Shown here: in pieces, positions 1-7,638 of the stretch | Numbering within the stretch: the first letter of the stretch is position 1 | How the letters are laid out: the number at the start of each line of letters is the position of its first letter | Assembly: GCA_965203575.1 (NCBI GenBank) | Contig: OZ241894.1 | Location: forward strand, 2,542,001 to 2,606,000 | Origin: Aldehydirespirator sp965203575 | GTDB taxonomy: Bacteria; Actinomycetota; Acidimicrobiia; Acidimicrobiales; Aldehydirespiratoraceae | Length of the DNA stretch: 64,000 bases | Reading direction: 5' to 3' | Program-made: the position numbers and the translations under genes | Notes under the pieces: model-generated | Told to the model about the DNA's origin: nothing | Seen by the model: only the letters and a program-made list of their open reading frames with translations | Databases searched by the model: none

Positions 1-57
1 CAGCGAACAAGAGCGGGGAGCACGCGACCCAGGAGGTCCGGTGACGAAAGGGTCACG

Positions 58-1380
58 ATGCGGATAGCGGTAATCGGTGGGGGCGCTGCGGGCATCGGCG
101 CCGCCGGCGCGGCCAAGGGGATCGATCCGGACGCCGAGGTGGTGGTCTACACCGCGGACACCGATGTGGCCTACAGCCCCTGTGGCATCCCTTACGTCCA
201 CGGGAAGGAGATCGACTCCTTCGACCGGCTCTTCCTGGCCACCAAGGAGCAGTACGTCGCCACCGGCATCGACGTCCACTACGAGACGACGGTGGAGTCG
301 ATCGACCCGAAGACGCGCACTCTACGGGTTGCCGGCGAGGGCGAGGTGTCCTACGACCGGCTGGTGGTCGCCACCGGGTGGAACTACGCCAAGGTGGACG
401 TCCCCGGAGCCGACCTCGGCGACATCTACGAGGTCAAGTACATCCGGGAGGCCATGGAGTGGGACAAGCGCCTCGATTCCTGCCAATCGGCGGTGGTGGT
501 CGACGCCGGTCTGGTGGCCATGGAGATGGTCGCGGCCCTGTGCCACCGGGGGATCAAGTGCACCGTCGTGGATCCCGCGCCCTGGCCCATGGCCGACGTG
601 CTCGACCCTGACATCGCCGAGCCGGTGCGCCAGGCCTGGGAGGACGCCGGCGTCGACATGCAGTGGGGCAACCGGGTCACCGCCTTCCGGGGCGACGGGA
701 CGGTGAGCAGCGTCGAGACGGAGCAGGGCCGCATAGAGGCCGACCTCGTCATCGTCGGCACCCACAAGGTCCCCAACAACCCGCTGGCCGCGGCGGCCGG
801 CCTCGAGCTGGGCTCGACCGGCGGCCTGATCGTCGACTCGAGGATGCATACCTCGGACCCCAACATCTACGCCGCGGGGGACTGCACCGAGATCCCCCAC
901 GGGGTCTCCGACATCCCGATCCAGGGGCTGACCGGCTCACACGCCTACTCCCAGGGCAAGACGGCCGGCACCAACGCCGCCGGCGGGACCCGCCACTACC
1001 GGCCGGTGTTCGTGCCGTGGGGGCTGCTGGCCGGCGAGTGGATGATCGGCGGGGTGTCCTTCGGCGAGACGTTGGCCACTGCGCTGGGCATCCAGCATGT
1101 GGTGGGCAAGGCCCAGGGCATCACCCGGGCCCGCTACTACCCGGGCGTCAGGCCCATCACCGTGAAGCTCCTGGCCGAGCCGGGGTCGCTGCGGCTCATC
1201 GGGGCCCAGATGATCGGAGGCGAGGGGATCAAGGAGCGGGCCGACTTCCTGGCCATGGCGGTCCGGGTCGGCCTCACCGTCGAGGAGCTGGCCACGATGG
1301 AGAACGTGTACTCGCCTGCCATCGGCGCGCTCAACGAGCCGATCTCCGTCGCCGCCCAGAACCTGCTGGCGGGGCTGTAG
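58..1380 (+). CDS. FAD/NAD(P)-dependent disulfide-type oxidoreductase (CoA-disulfide reductase / NADH oxidase-like)
   Basis: 440 residues, the usual length of the CoA-disulfide reductase/NADH oxidase/NADH peroxidase family of cytosolic flavoproteins. The N-terminal FAD Rossmann motif IGGGAAGIGAA starts at residue 6. A single redox-type Cys lies at residue 42 in SPCGIPY, the position of the catalytic Cys in this family. A second FAD-contact motif (YAAGDC) lies near residue 280, and the C-terminal third resembles the dimerisation domain. Oddly, the second (NAD) Rossmann loop reads DAGLVAMEM, where relatives have GAGYIGLE, so pyridine nucleotide binding may be altered. ATG 58 is preceded by gaaagg; a stronger aggagg lies further away at 31-36. 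The partner and substrate are unknown. It is the first gene of a group leading to the MSMEG_0572-like gene. Confidence 0.8.
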   Translation: MRIAVIGGGAAGIGAAGAAKGIDPDAEVVVYTADTDVAYSPCGIPYVHGKEIDSFDRLFLATKEQYVATGIDVHYETTVESIDPKTRTLRVAGEGEVSYDRLVVATGWNYAKVDVPGADLGDIYEVKYIREAMEWDKRLDSCQSAVVVDAGLVAMEMVAALCHRGIKCTVVDPAPWPMADVLDPDIAEPVRQAWEDAGVDMQWGNRVTAFRGDGTVSSVETEQGRIEADLVIVGTHKVPNNPLAAAAGLELGSTGGLIVDSRMHTSDPNIYAAGDCTEIPHGVSDIPIQGLTGSHAYSQGKTAGTNAAGGTRHYRPVFVPWGLLAGEWMIGGVSFGETLATALGIQHVVGKAQGITRARYYPGVRPITVKLLAEPGSLRLIGAQMIGGEGIKERADFLAMAVRVGLTVEELATMENVYSPAIGALNEPISVAAQNLLAGL

Positions 1381-1397
1381 GGCCGGGCGGCGCCGTC

Positions 1398-1658
1398 ATG
1401 GGATTCGCTCAGTGGCTCCGCTCCAACTCGGAGCACTACCTGGCCATCGACGCCCAGCAGCGTGTCGGCGCCCGCTACGGCGCGAGGATGCCGGAGAAGG
1501 CCCGCGGCTTGCGTGAGATCTTCTGGAGGCACGTGTTCACCCCGGCCTACCGCCTGCTGCCCTGGGGCCTCCGGCGGCGTGTCATCGGGGCCCTGCCGGG
1601 CTCCCACCGCAAGGAGTGGCCCGTCCGCTCCGGCCGGCCCCAGGGACCGGCCGTCTGA
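1398..1658 (+). CDS. Small basic hypothetical protein (86 aa)
   Basis: An ORF begins at ATG 1398, 17 bases after the oxidoreductase stop, and encodes 86 residues rich in Arg and aromatic residues (for example FWRHVFTPAYRLLPWGLRRR). No signal peptide, Cys pair or known domain is visible. The close spacing suggests cotranscription with the upstream flavoprotein. I do not recognise the family. It could be a small partner of the oxidoreductase, or a spurious ORF in GC-rich DNA, although its amino-acid composition is not that of a typical antisense or shadow frame. Confidence 0.45.
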   Translation: MGFAQWLRSNSEHYLAIDAQQRVGARYGARMPEKARGLREIFWRHVFTPAYRLLPWGLRRRVIGALPGSHRKEWPVRSGRPQGPAV

Positions 1659-1743
1659 GATCCGGCAAGCATCGATCCACTACAGCAACCAACACAGCAA
1701 CGACTTACACAACCACAAAACCCACAACAGCAAGGAGGCAACC
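1659..1743 (+). promoter_or_regulatory. A/C-rich leader with strong ribosome binding site
   Basis: This 85-base spacer is strikingly A/C-rich (repeated caac/acaac words around 1680-1730) in otherwise about 70% GC DNA, and ends in aaggagg 5 bases before ATG 1744. It looks like an unstructured, efficiently translated leader. No hairpin or clear promoter hexamers were found inside it. Confidence 0.45.
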
Positions 1744-2232
1744 ATGCCCAAGACAGTGACCATCCCGCCGCCCCAGGAAGGCGACGTGATGCACAACATC
1801 GAGGAGAAGATCTTCCCCGACTACAAGGCCGATGAGGGCGACCAGGCATACGTGTTCATGCACACGGTGCCCTTCGAGGGCTCGGTCGGCCTGGTGAACA
1901 TGCTCACCGCCACCCGCCTGCAGCGCAAGGGCTTCAAGCTGACGTTCGTGCTGTACGGCCCGGCCGTGCTCATGGCCAACGCCGCCCGGGGCTACCCGGC
2001 GGTGGGCCAGGAGGGCTTCCCCGGCAACCTCGGGTACAACCGCCAGCTCCAGACCCTCATCAACGAGGGTGCCACCGTCTACTGCTGCCGGTTCGCCATG
2101 GGCGCGCTGTACGGCATGCGCGAGGACGACGTCATGGAGGGCGTGACCCCGTTCAACCCGCTCGACGTCTTGGACGCCAACATCCAGGCCTGGCGCGACA
2201 AGGCGCTGGTCCTCTCCACCTGGACGCTGTAG
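1744..2232 (+). CDS. MSMEG_0572/Sll0783-family nitrogen-starvation response protein
   Basis: 162 residues, the typical length for the family named after Mycobacterium MSMEG_0572 and Synechocystis Sll0783. Recognisable blocks are EEKIFPDYKADEGDQA (about 20-35), VPFEGSVGLVNMLTATRLQRKG (residues 42-63), VLYGPAVLMANAARGYP, GNLGYNRQLQTLINEGA and the C-terminal NPLDVLDANI. Family knowledge: Sll0783 is induced by nitrogen starvation and affects polyhydroxybutyrate storage in Synechocystis, and relatives usually sit in Nit1-type nitrilase clusters. No nitrilase or radical-SAM gene is seen here; such genes could lie left of the window. Start ATG 1744 is fixed by the aaggagg at 1732-1738. Its biochemical activity is not established. 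Confidence 0.75.
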   Translation: MPKTVTIPPPQEGDVMHNIEEKIFPDYKADEGDQAYVFMHTVPFEGSVGLVNMLTATRLQRKGFKLTFVLYGPAVLMANAARGYPAVGQEGFPGNLGYNRQLQTLINEGATVYCCRFAMGALYGMREDDVMEGVTPFNPLDVLDANIQAWRDKALVLSTWTL

Positions 2233-2306
2233 CCAGAGGCCGAGCTTGCGAGGCCGTGGCCTGAGCGGCCCGTGAGCGAAGCGAACAGGAGCGGGAGACA
2301 CTAACC

Positions 2307-2328
2307 CGGCGCGGCTACGGTCGCGCCG
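2307..2328 (+). promoter_or_regulatory. -10 box inside a hairpin, abutting the rnhB start (leaderless)
   Basis: A TACGGT hexamer (2316-2321) lies 7 bases before ATG 2329, which places the expected transcription start on or near the A of ATG. It sits in the loop of a perfect 7-bp inverted repeat, CGGCGCG (2307-2313) and CGCGCCG (2322-2328). No convincing -35 was found. The inverted repeat could be an operator or chance in GC-rich DNA. Confidence 0.4.
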
Positions 2329-3174
2329 ATGGCCTCCACCGCTCCGACCGCGGCACCTCTCCGGCGCGCCCTGCGGGGACGGGCGCCCGGACTGCGGGCG
2401 GAGCGGGCCTTGTGGGACTCCGGCTCCCGGGTGGTGGCCGGCGTCGACGAGGTGGGTCGAGGCTCCTGGGCCGGGCCGCTGACGGTGGCGGCCGTGGTCG
2501 CCGATCCCGATCGGCGCATCTACAAGGTGCGCGACTCCAAGATGCTCACCGCGGCCGAACGCGAGACGCTTCACGGCCGCATCCGGGCGTGGGCCCGGGC
2601 GGTGTCGGTCGGCCATGCCACCGTCGACGAGTGCACCGAACTTGGTATGGCTGACGCCCAGCGCCTGGCCGCCCGGCGTGCCATCGACGGGTTGGGTCTC
2701 GATGTGGACCACGTGCTGGTGGACGGGAAGTGGGACTTCCTGGCCCCCAAGGCCGGCTCCGGCGATGACTCAGACGACGACGGTGACCGTGCCGGCGACG
2801 GGGCTCGCGACGGCAGTGAGAATGGCGGCGGCGGCAGGCCCGGCGTCACCACCATCGTGCGGGGCGACGCGTCGAGCCTGTCGATAGCGGCCGCGTCGGT
2901 GGTGGCCAAGGTGACCCGCGACCGCCTCATGGTCGCCGCGGCGGAGCGCTACCCGGCCTACTGGTTCGCGTCCAACAAGGGCTACCCCTGCCCCCGCCAC
3001 ATCGCCGCGCTGGCCGCGTGGGGCCCGTGCGCCATCCACCGCCGCCGCTGGGTGTTCATGGACGACCTGCGCTGGAGCGGCGTCCCCCGTGTCCTACCTG
3101 AGCCCGAGGACGCTCACCCGCAGCTGTTCGACGTGCCCGCTGGGGCCGCAGCCGCGACGGGCGGGCCGCTGTAG
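2329..3174 (+). CDS. rnhB: Ribonuclease HII with an acidic low-complexity insertion
   Basis: 281 residues. RNase HII cleaves the RNA strand of RNA-DNA hybrids, including single ribonucleotides embedded in DNA. The signature GVDEVGRGSWAGPL holds the first two metal-binding acids (D40, E41). HVLVDGKWD carries a third carboxylate, and ASVVAKVTRDRLM the fourth. Between the third and fourth lies an insertion (about residues 142-170) of Asp/Gly/Glu/Ser runs that is not part of the family core, which may explain the length beyond the usual 200-250. ATG 2329 is chosen because a -10-like TACGGT lies 7 bases upstream, suggesting a leaderless mRNA. The downstream gene starts 12 bases after the stop. Confidence 0.9.
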   Translation: MASTAPTAAPLRRALRGRAPGLRAERALWDSGSRVVAGVDEVGRGSWAGPLTVAAVVADPDRRIYKVRDSKMLTAAERETLHGRIRAWARAVSVGHATVDECTELGMADAQRLAARRAIDGLGLDVDHVLVDGKWDFLAPKAGSGDDSDDDGDRAGDGARDGSENGGGGRPGVTTIVRGDASSLSIAAASVVAKVTRDRLMVAAAERYPAYWFASNKGYPCPRHIAALAAWGPCAIHRRRWVFMDDLRWSGVPRVLPEPEDAHPQLFDVPAGAAAATGGPL

Positions 3175-3186
3175 CCTGCAGTCGCC

Positions 3187-3519
3187 ATGGGCCAGCCCGT
3201 CACCTTCCTGCGCACCTCGTCGCCGAGGCCCGGCCTCGTGCGCTTCGAGCTGAACCGGACCCTCACCGGCATGGGCCACGAGCGATACCGCGCCGGCGAG
3301 GAGATTCTCGGAGACCGTCCTTCCGACGAGCTGGCCCGCCGGATGCTGGCGACCGGCAGGCTGTCGTCGCTGCACATGCACGGCTCGGTGATAACGGCCG
3401 AACTCGCCGGCGCCGACGACTCCGGCCTGGGCGACGTGATCGCCAGCCTCTACACCTACTACGTGCCCGGCGTCGAGATCCCTAGCGACGAAGAACTCAT
3501 AGCCCTCGTGGAAGGCTGA
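3187..3519 (+). CDS. Hypothetical protein with a possible NifU/Nfu N-terminal-like fold
   Basis: 110 residues. The order of elements (VRFELNRTLTG, then SDELARRMLATGRLSSLHM, then a short GSVITAEL strand and a helix IASLYTYY) resembles the Nfu N-terminal domain, which in relatives has ASPLARRLF-type helices followed by a GxDFVTV strand. There is no CxxC, so it would not bind an Fe-S cluster by itself. It starts 12 bases after rnhB. A TAGCCT hexamer at 3172-3177 could give it its own short-leader promoter. Function unknown; the fold call is tentative. Confidence 0.5.
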   Translation: MGQPVTFLRTSSPRPGLVRFELNRTLTGMGHERYRAGEEILGDRPSDELARRMLATGRLSSLHMHGSVITAELAGADDSGLGDVIASLYTYYVPGVEIPSDEELIALVEG

Positions 3520-3651
3520 GGGGCCTGCCGGCCGGAGCCGGAAGCGAGCGAGAGCAAGAAGGCCACCGGGCGGCGATAATGCGGTACCGCTTGGACGCCG
3601 GCGCCCCGACAAGCTCTGGTGTCCTTGTTCTCCCAGAAAGGACGCCGACCC

Positions 3652-4110
3652 ATGGTCAGCCCGATTCCTGACGACTACCCGCGAGTCTCGACCTACCTGT
3701 GCGTCGACGGCGCGGCCGGCGCCATCGACTTCTACACGAGCATTCTCGGCTTCACCGAGAGTCGCCGCATGACCTTCGCCGGCCGGATCGGCCACTGCGA
3801 GCTGCGCCTCGGCGACTCGCTGATCATGCTGTCCGACGAGTGGCCCGAGGAGGGCGTCGTGGGGCCCAACACGCTGGGCGGGACGCCCGTGTCCATGACC
3901 GTGAACGTTGAGGACTGCGACGCGACCTTCGCGGCCGCGCTGGCGGCCGGGGCTACGGAGCTGAGGCCTCCCGAGGACCAGTTCTACGGTGATCGCGCCG
4001 GCCAGTTCCTCGACCCGTGGGGCCACAAGTGGAGCGTTCACACCCACATCGAGGACGTGGACGACGAAGAGCTGGACCGGCGCGCCGCCGCGATGATGGG
4101 CGAAGGCTGA
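3652..4110 (+). CDS. VOC-family (glyoxalase/PhnB-like) protein
   Basis: 152 residues from ATG 3652, which follows agaaagga; an upstream in-frame ATG at 3619 has no such site. The sequence has paired vicinal-oxygen-chelate modules: STYLCVDGAAGAIDFYTSIL and CELRLGDSLIMLSDE in the first half, MTVNVEDCDATFAAALAAGA and GQFLDPWGHKWSVHTH in the second. This matches the PhnB/YdeV-type single-chain VOC proteins that bind a divalent metal and act as isomerases, dioxygenases or resistance proteins. The metal ligands cannot be assigned with confidence. The substrate is unknown. The thrH gene follows after 6 bases. Confidence 0.75.
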   Translation: MVSPIPDDYPRVSTYLCVDGAAGAIDFYTSILGFTESRRMTFAGRIGHCELRLGDSLIMLSDEWPEEGVVGPNTLGGTPVSMTVNVEDCDATFAAALAAGATELRPPEDQFYGDRAGQFLDPWGHKWSVHTHIEDVDDEELDRRAAAMMGEG

Positions 4111-4116
4111 GCGCAA

Positions 4117-4737
4117 GTGCCCTCCCGTCCGCAGTCCCTGGTCGTGCTCGATGTGGAGGGCGTGCTCACCCCGGAGGTGTGGATCGCGGTAGCCGAGCGC
4201 ACCGGCATCGACTTCCTGCGTCGCACCACCCGCGACGAGCCCGACTACGACGTGCTGATGAAGGGCAGGATCGAGGCGCTCGACGCGGCCGGCATCACCA
4301 TGACCACGATCATGGAGGTCGTCGAGGGGCTCGTGCCGCTGCCCGGCGCCCGCCAGTTCCTCGACGAGCTCCAGTCCCGCGTCCCGGTCGTGCTGCTGTC
4401 GGACACCTTCGAGCAGTTCGGCCGCCCCCTCATGGCGCAGCTGGGCTGGCCCCTGCTGCTGTGCCACACGCTGGTCGTGGAGGGCGGCCGCCTGGCCGAC
4501 TACCGACTGCGGGTCAACGATCAGAAGGCGAGGTCCGTGGAGGCCTTCCGCGCCCTCAACTACCGGGTGGTCGCGGTGGGGGACTCCTACAACGACATGA
4601 CCATGCTGGCCGCGGCCGACTCCGGGATCCTGTTCCGGGCACCGGACAACGTGATTGCGGAGCACCCGCAGTACCCCTGCTGCACGGCCTATGAGGATCT
4701 GCTGAACCTGATCGACAGCCTCATTCTGAATTTTTAA
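4117..4737 (+). CDS. thrH: Phosphoserine phosphatase / homoserine phosphotransferase ThrH
   Basis: 206 residues, HAD superfamily. Motif I is LDVEGVLTPE with nucleophile D12 and the ThrH-specific E14 in place of the second Asp. Motif II Ser lies in VVLLSDTFEQF, and motif III/IV is AVGDSYNDMTML. TTRDEPDYDVLM and LLCHTL are typical of ThrH rather than SerB. Known ThrH enzymes dephosphorylate phosphoserine and can transfer the phosphate to homoserine, linking serine and threonine synthesis; a serA gene is encoded at the far right of the window. The start is GTG 4117. The gene ends in an unusually A/T-rich stretch just before the ABC-transporter promoters. Confidence 0.88.
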   Translation: MPSRPQSLVVLDVEGVLTPEVWIAVAERTGIDFLRRTTRDEPDYDVLMKGRIEALDAAGITMTTIMEVVEGLVPLPGARQFLDELQSRVPVVLLSDTFEQFGRPLMAQLGWPLLLCHTLVVEGGRLADYRLRVNDQKARSVEAFRALNYRVVAVGDSYNDMTMLAAADSGILFRAPDNVIAEHPQYPCCTAYEDLLNLIDSLILNF

Positions 4738-4745
4738 TAAAGTAT

Positions 4746-4774
4746 TTGCAGTCCTCTGAGCGGTGCGCTACGGT
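4746..4774 (+). promoter_or_regulatory. Predicted promoter P1 of the Liv-type operon
   Basis: TTGCAG (4746-4751), a 17-base spacer and TACGGT (4769-4774) make a good sigma70-type promoter. The downstream flank (4775-4790) is repeated 67 bases later at P2, so the two promoters come from a duplicated segment. Confidence 0.5.
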
Positions 4775-4811
4775 CCGCGCCGAACGCTCTCGGGTCCCCG
4801 CCCTGAATTCG

Positions 4812-4841
4812 TTCGCTACCGAACGGTTGGTGTGCTACGGT
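4812..4841 (+). promoter_or_regulatory. Predicted promoter P2 of the Liv-type operon
   Basis: TTCGCT (4812-4817), an 18-base spacer and TACGGT (4836-4841). The TACGGT and the following ~20 bases nearly match those of P1. Transcription from here would give a leader of about 25-30 bases with the ggaggt site at 4861-4866. Confidence 0.45.
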
Positions 4842-4873
4842 CCGCCGCCGAACGCTCCCAGGAGGTATGTCCA

Positions 4874-6448
4874 ATGAAGTTCAAGTCAGTGATCGCCCTC
4901 GTCGCGGTCTTGGCCCTGTTCGCCGCCAGCTGCGGCGAGGACGAGGAACCAGCAGCCCCTGACACCAGCGCGGCAGAGGCCGCCGCGGCTGCTGAAGCCG
5001 CCGCTGCCGAGGCTGAAGCCGCCGCCGCGGCTGCTGAGGCGGAGGCCGCAGCTACCGCCGCGGCTGCTGAGGCGGAGGCTGCTGAGGCTGAGGCTGCGGC
5101 TCAGGAAGCGGCTGCTGAGGCGGAGGCTGCCGCAGCAAGGGCTGCTGAGGCTGAGGCTGCGCTGGCCGCCGCCATGGAAGAGGCCGAAGGAGCCATCGAC
5201 CCCGACGTCGTGGCCGAACTCGAAGCCCAGCTGGAAGCCGCTGAGGCTGAAGCGGCTGCCGCGGCTGCTGAGGCGGAGGCTGCTGCCGCTGCCGCGGAAG
5301 AGGCCATGATGGAGGCCGAGCCGATGGTCCAGGCTGTCGACATCCGGGCCGCTCTCAACGCCGACCTCAGCAACTGCGGGCCTGCGCCGTCCGGTGAGCC
5401 CATCAGGGTCGGCATGGCCATGGACTTCAGCGACGTGGTCGGCTTCGTCGACATCCCCGGCTCCAAGCTGGTGCCCCACTTCGCCAACCTGATCAACTGC
5501 ACCGGCGGCGTCAACGGCTCGCCCGTCGAGGTACGGGTCGAGGATGTCGGCGGCGACGCCACCACGGCCGGCGTGGCCGCCCAGCAGTTGCTCGACTGGG
5601 GGGCCCACTTCCTCATCGGCCCGCCCTTCGCCGACTTCACCCTGCCCATCTTGCAGGCCACCGGCGGCCAGGTGCCGGTGTTCGTGGCCGCCTCGACCGA
5701 GCCCACGCTGTCCGACATCGAGAACAACTCGTTCCTGGTGTCCTTCGACGACCGGGGCCAGTCCAGCGCGGCGGCCGAGTGGGCCCTCGACCAGGGCATC
5801 ACCCGGGCCTTCGTGTTCACCGAGCCGGGCCCGTACACGGGCTACAACCCCGACGTCTTCAAGGAGGTCTTCGAGGCCGGCGGCGGCGAGGTCGTCGCGG
5901 AGCACACCTACGGGTGGTTCGTGGACACCGACTTCTCCGCCCAGGTGGCCGAACTGTCGGAGGTCCTCCAGAACAACGAGGCCTTCTTCTCGGCCGCGCT
6001 CGGCTACCAGGTCACCGCGCTGAGGGGCCAGCTCGAGGGAGCCGGGTTCGACAACATCACCTACATCGGCACCGACGCCCTCGACGCCACCGGCATCGCC
6101 TTCGAGGCCAACAACGAGGGCATCGTGCACACCCCCCACATCAACGTCGAACCGGGCGGCCTCAACGACCGCCTGCTCCAGGGGTACTCGGCCGCCCATG
6201 ACGGCGAGGTGCTGGAGAGCCAGGGCTTCATGGGCCTGTATGTCGACTCGCTGCTGCTGGGCATCCAGGGCATCGTCAACTGCGGCTGCACCGACTCAGC
6301 CCAGATCGGCGACGCCGTGGCCCAGATCGAAGGCTTCGAGGGCTTCAGCGGCACGATCACCTACGTCGGCACCACCGGCACACCGCCGAAGTCGGTCCCG
6401 ATCAAGCGGATCGTCAACGGCCAGGACGTCCTCATCGAGATGAGGTGA
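4874..6448 (+). CDS. Branched-chain amino acid/amide-type ABC transporter substrate-binding lipoprotein with Ala/Glu coiled-coil stalk
   Basis: 524 residues from ATG 4874 (ggaggt at 4861-4866). A lipoprotein signal ends in LFAASC, with Cys at about residue 20. Residues ~30-155 are almost entirely Ala and Glu (AEAEA, AAAEAE), predicted to form a long helical or coiled-coil stalk holding the binding domain away from the membrane. The rest is a periplasmic-binding-protein fold of the LivK/amide type (PIRVGMAMDFSDVVGF, VRVEDVGGDATTAGVAAQQLLD, FVFTEPGPYTGYNPDVF, GFSGTITYVGTTGTPPKSVP). It should capture the substrate for the downstream LivH and LivMG; the ligand cannot be told from sequence. The usual linker of this family is only a few residues, so the stalk is unusual. 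Confidence 0.85.
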   Translation: MKFKSVIALVAVLALFAASCGEDEEPAAPDTSAAEAAAAAEAAAAEAEAAAAAAEAEAAATAAAAEAEAAEAEAAAQEAAAEAEAAAARAAEAEAALAAAMEEAEGAIDPDVVAELEAQLEAAEAEAAAAAAEAEAAAAAAEEAMMEAEPMVQAVDIRAALNADLSNCGPAPSGEPIRVGMAMDFSDVVGFVDIPGSKLVPHFANLINCTGGVNGSPVEVRVEDVGGDATTAGVAAQQLLDWGAHFLIGPPFADFTLPILQATGGQVPVFVAASTEPTLSDIENNSFLVSFDDRGQSSAAAEWALDQGITRAFVFTEPGPYTGYNPDVFKEVFEAGGGEVVAEHTYGWFVDTDFSAQVAELSEVLQNNEAFFSAALGYQVTALRGQLEGAGFDNITYIGTDALDATGIAFEANNEGIVHTPHINVEPGGLNDRLLQGYSAAHDGEVLESQGFMGLYVDSLLLGIQGIVNCGCTDSAQIGDAVAQIEGFEGFSGTITYVGTTGTPPKSVPIKRIVNGQDVLIEMR

Positions 6449-6502
6449 CGGGAGACCGGACAACCATTCCGACCGGAAGCGGCCGTCGATAGAGACAGAC
6501 CC

Positions 6503-6682
6503 ATGCTGCTCGAAGTGTCCGGGTTGACCACCCGGTACGGGTCGATCTCGGCACTGCGCGACGTGAGCCTGTCCGTAGGGGCCGGTGAGGTGGTCGGCCT
6601 CATCGGCCCCAACGGGGCAGGCAAGACGACGCTGCTCAACACCGTCGTGCTCGATACCTTCGTGCGGGGGAGTGCGGCATGA
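6503..6682 (+). pseudogene. livF: Remnant of livF (ABC ATPase), internal in-frame deletion
   Basis: An open frame from ATG 6503 encodes 59 residues: the first ~47 of a LivF ATPase, including Walker A GPNGAGKTT (about 37-45), then a sudden join to a short tail (TFVRGSAA). No Q-loop, signature, Walker B or switch His is left. The stop TGA 6680-6682 overlaps the livH ATG in an ATGA, as expected if both native ends of the gene survive and about 550-600 bases were lost in frame. The product cannot be an active ATPase. It could still be translated and couple livH translation. No intact livF exists elsewhere in the window. Confidence 0.8.
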
Positions 6683-7566
6683 CCGAACTGGTCCAGAACC
6701 TGATCGACGGGCTGGGGCGAGGCGGCATCTACGCGCTGCTGGCGCTGGGCGTGGCCGTGGTCTTCGGCGTGATGCATCTGCTGAACTTCGCCCACGGCGA
6801 ACTCATCACCGTGAGCGGCTACGCGGCCTACGCCGCGTTCAGCAACGGCTGGTCGTGGTACCTGGTGGCTCCCCTGATCGTGGTGGTGTCGGTGGTCACC
6901 AACCTGCTCATCGAGCGGATCGCCTTCAGCCGGGTGCGGGGCTCGTCCGAGTTCACCCAGTTGCTCACCTCATTCGGCATCCACTTCCTGGTGGCGGCCA
7001 TCTTCCTGATGTACGTCGGTGCGCGGGTCCAGACCTTCGCCGAGCCGGGCTGGATCGCGGACACCTACTCGATCGGACCGGTACGGGTGGAGGTGTTCGA
7101 CACCGTCGTCATCATCGTGACGATCGTGACCCTGGTCCTAACCGCCGCCATCCTCCAGCGCACCATGTTCGGGCTGTCGATCAGGGCCGCGGCGGCCGAC
7201 TTCGACGCCGCCCGCCTGATGGGCGTCAACTCCGACCGAGTCATCCGGGGCGCCTTCGCCCTGTCCGGCGCGCTGGCCGGCATCGCCGGGATCTTCTGGC
7301 TGATGCGGGCCGGCCACACCTCGCCCACCTCCGGCATCAACCCGATGCTCAGCGGCGTGCTGGCTGCTCTCATCGGCGGGCTCGGAAGCCTCAAGGGCGC
7401 GGTGATCGGGGGTCTCGCCCTGGGGCTCGCCGAGGTGATGCTGCGAACCTGGCTGCCCGGAACAGCCGCCGCCCTCACCCAGGGGGTGGTGTTCTCGCTG
7501 ATCGCGCTGCTGTTCATCTTCCGGCCCGGGGGTCTCGTCAACGTGGCCCACGCGGAGCGGGTGTGA
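6679..7566 (+). CDS. livH: Branched-chain amino acid/amide ABC transporter permease LivH
   Basis: 295 residues, normal length. About eight hydrophobic segments. The family loop RAAAADFDAARLMGVNSDRV and the C-terminal GVLAALIGGLGSLKGAVIGG identify a LivH-type inner-membrane permease. It forms the translocation pore with the LivM half fused to LivG downstream. Its ATG overlaps the stop of the livF remnant, and its TGA (7564-7566) forms TGATG with the first of two tiny ORFs leading into livMG. Confidence 0.9.
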   Translation: MTELVQNLIDGLGRGGIYALLALGVAVVFGVMHLLNFAHGELITVSGYAAYAAFSNGWSWYLVAPLIVVVSVVTNLLIERIAFSRVRGSSEFTQLLTSFGIHFLVAAIFLMYVGARVQTFAEPGWIADTYSIGPVRVEVFDTVVIIVTIVTLVLTAAILQRTMFGLSIRAAAADFDAARLMGVNSDRVIRGAFALSGALAGIAGIFWLMRAGHTSPTSGINPMLSGVLAALIGGLGSLKGAVIGGLALGLAEVMLRTWLPGTAAALTQGVVFSLIALLFIFRPGGLVNVAHAERV

Positions 7567-7638
7567 TGGCGTCGGCCGCCCTAAGCCGGGAGCGGGTGTG
7601 ATGCCCGCGGCCGCCCTCCGCAGGGGACGGGTGTGATG
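7561..7638 (+). repeat. Tandem 35-bp repeat forming chained mini-ORFs at the livH/livMG junction
   Basis: GTGTGATG recurs at 7561, 7596 and 7631, exactly 35 bases apart, with imperfectly conserved sequence between (ggccgccct and a cggg run). The first two copies create ORFs of 11 codons each (7566-7601, MASAALSRERV; 7601-7636, MPAAALRRGRV). The stop of each sits in a TGATG with the next start, the last one leading into livMG. The structure looks like a duplicated stop-start junction and could act as a reinitiation ladder. Confidence 0.7.

Noticed and set aside
58..3174. Complete Nit1-type nitrilase cluster around the MSMEG_0572-like gene
   Set aside because: No nitrilase, radical-SAM, AIR-synthase-like or glycosyltransferase partner is visible; only the left-edge flavoprotein and a small ORF are adjacent.
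4738..4765. Rho-independent terminator after thrH
   Set aside because: The A/T-rich end of the gene has a T-run, but no stable stem precedes it.
4763..4873. N-terminal extension of the substrate-binding protein from GTG 4763
   Set aside because: The extension covers both predicted promoters and would bury the lipoprotein signal peptide that begins at ATG 4874.
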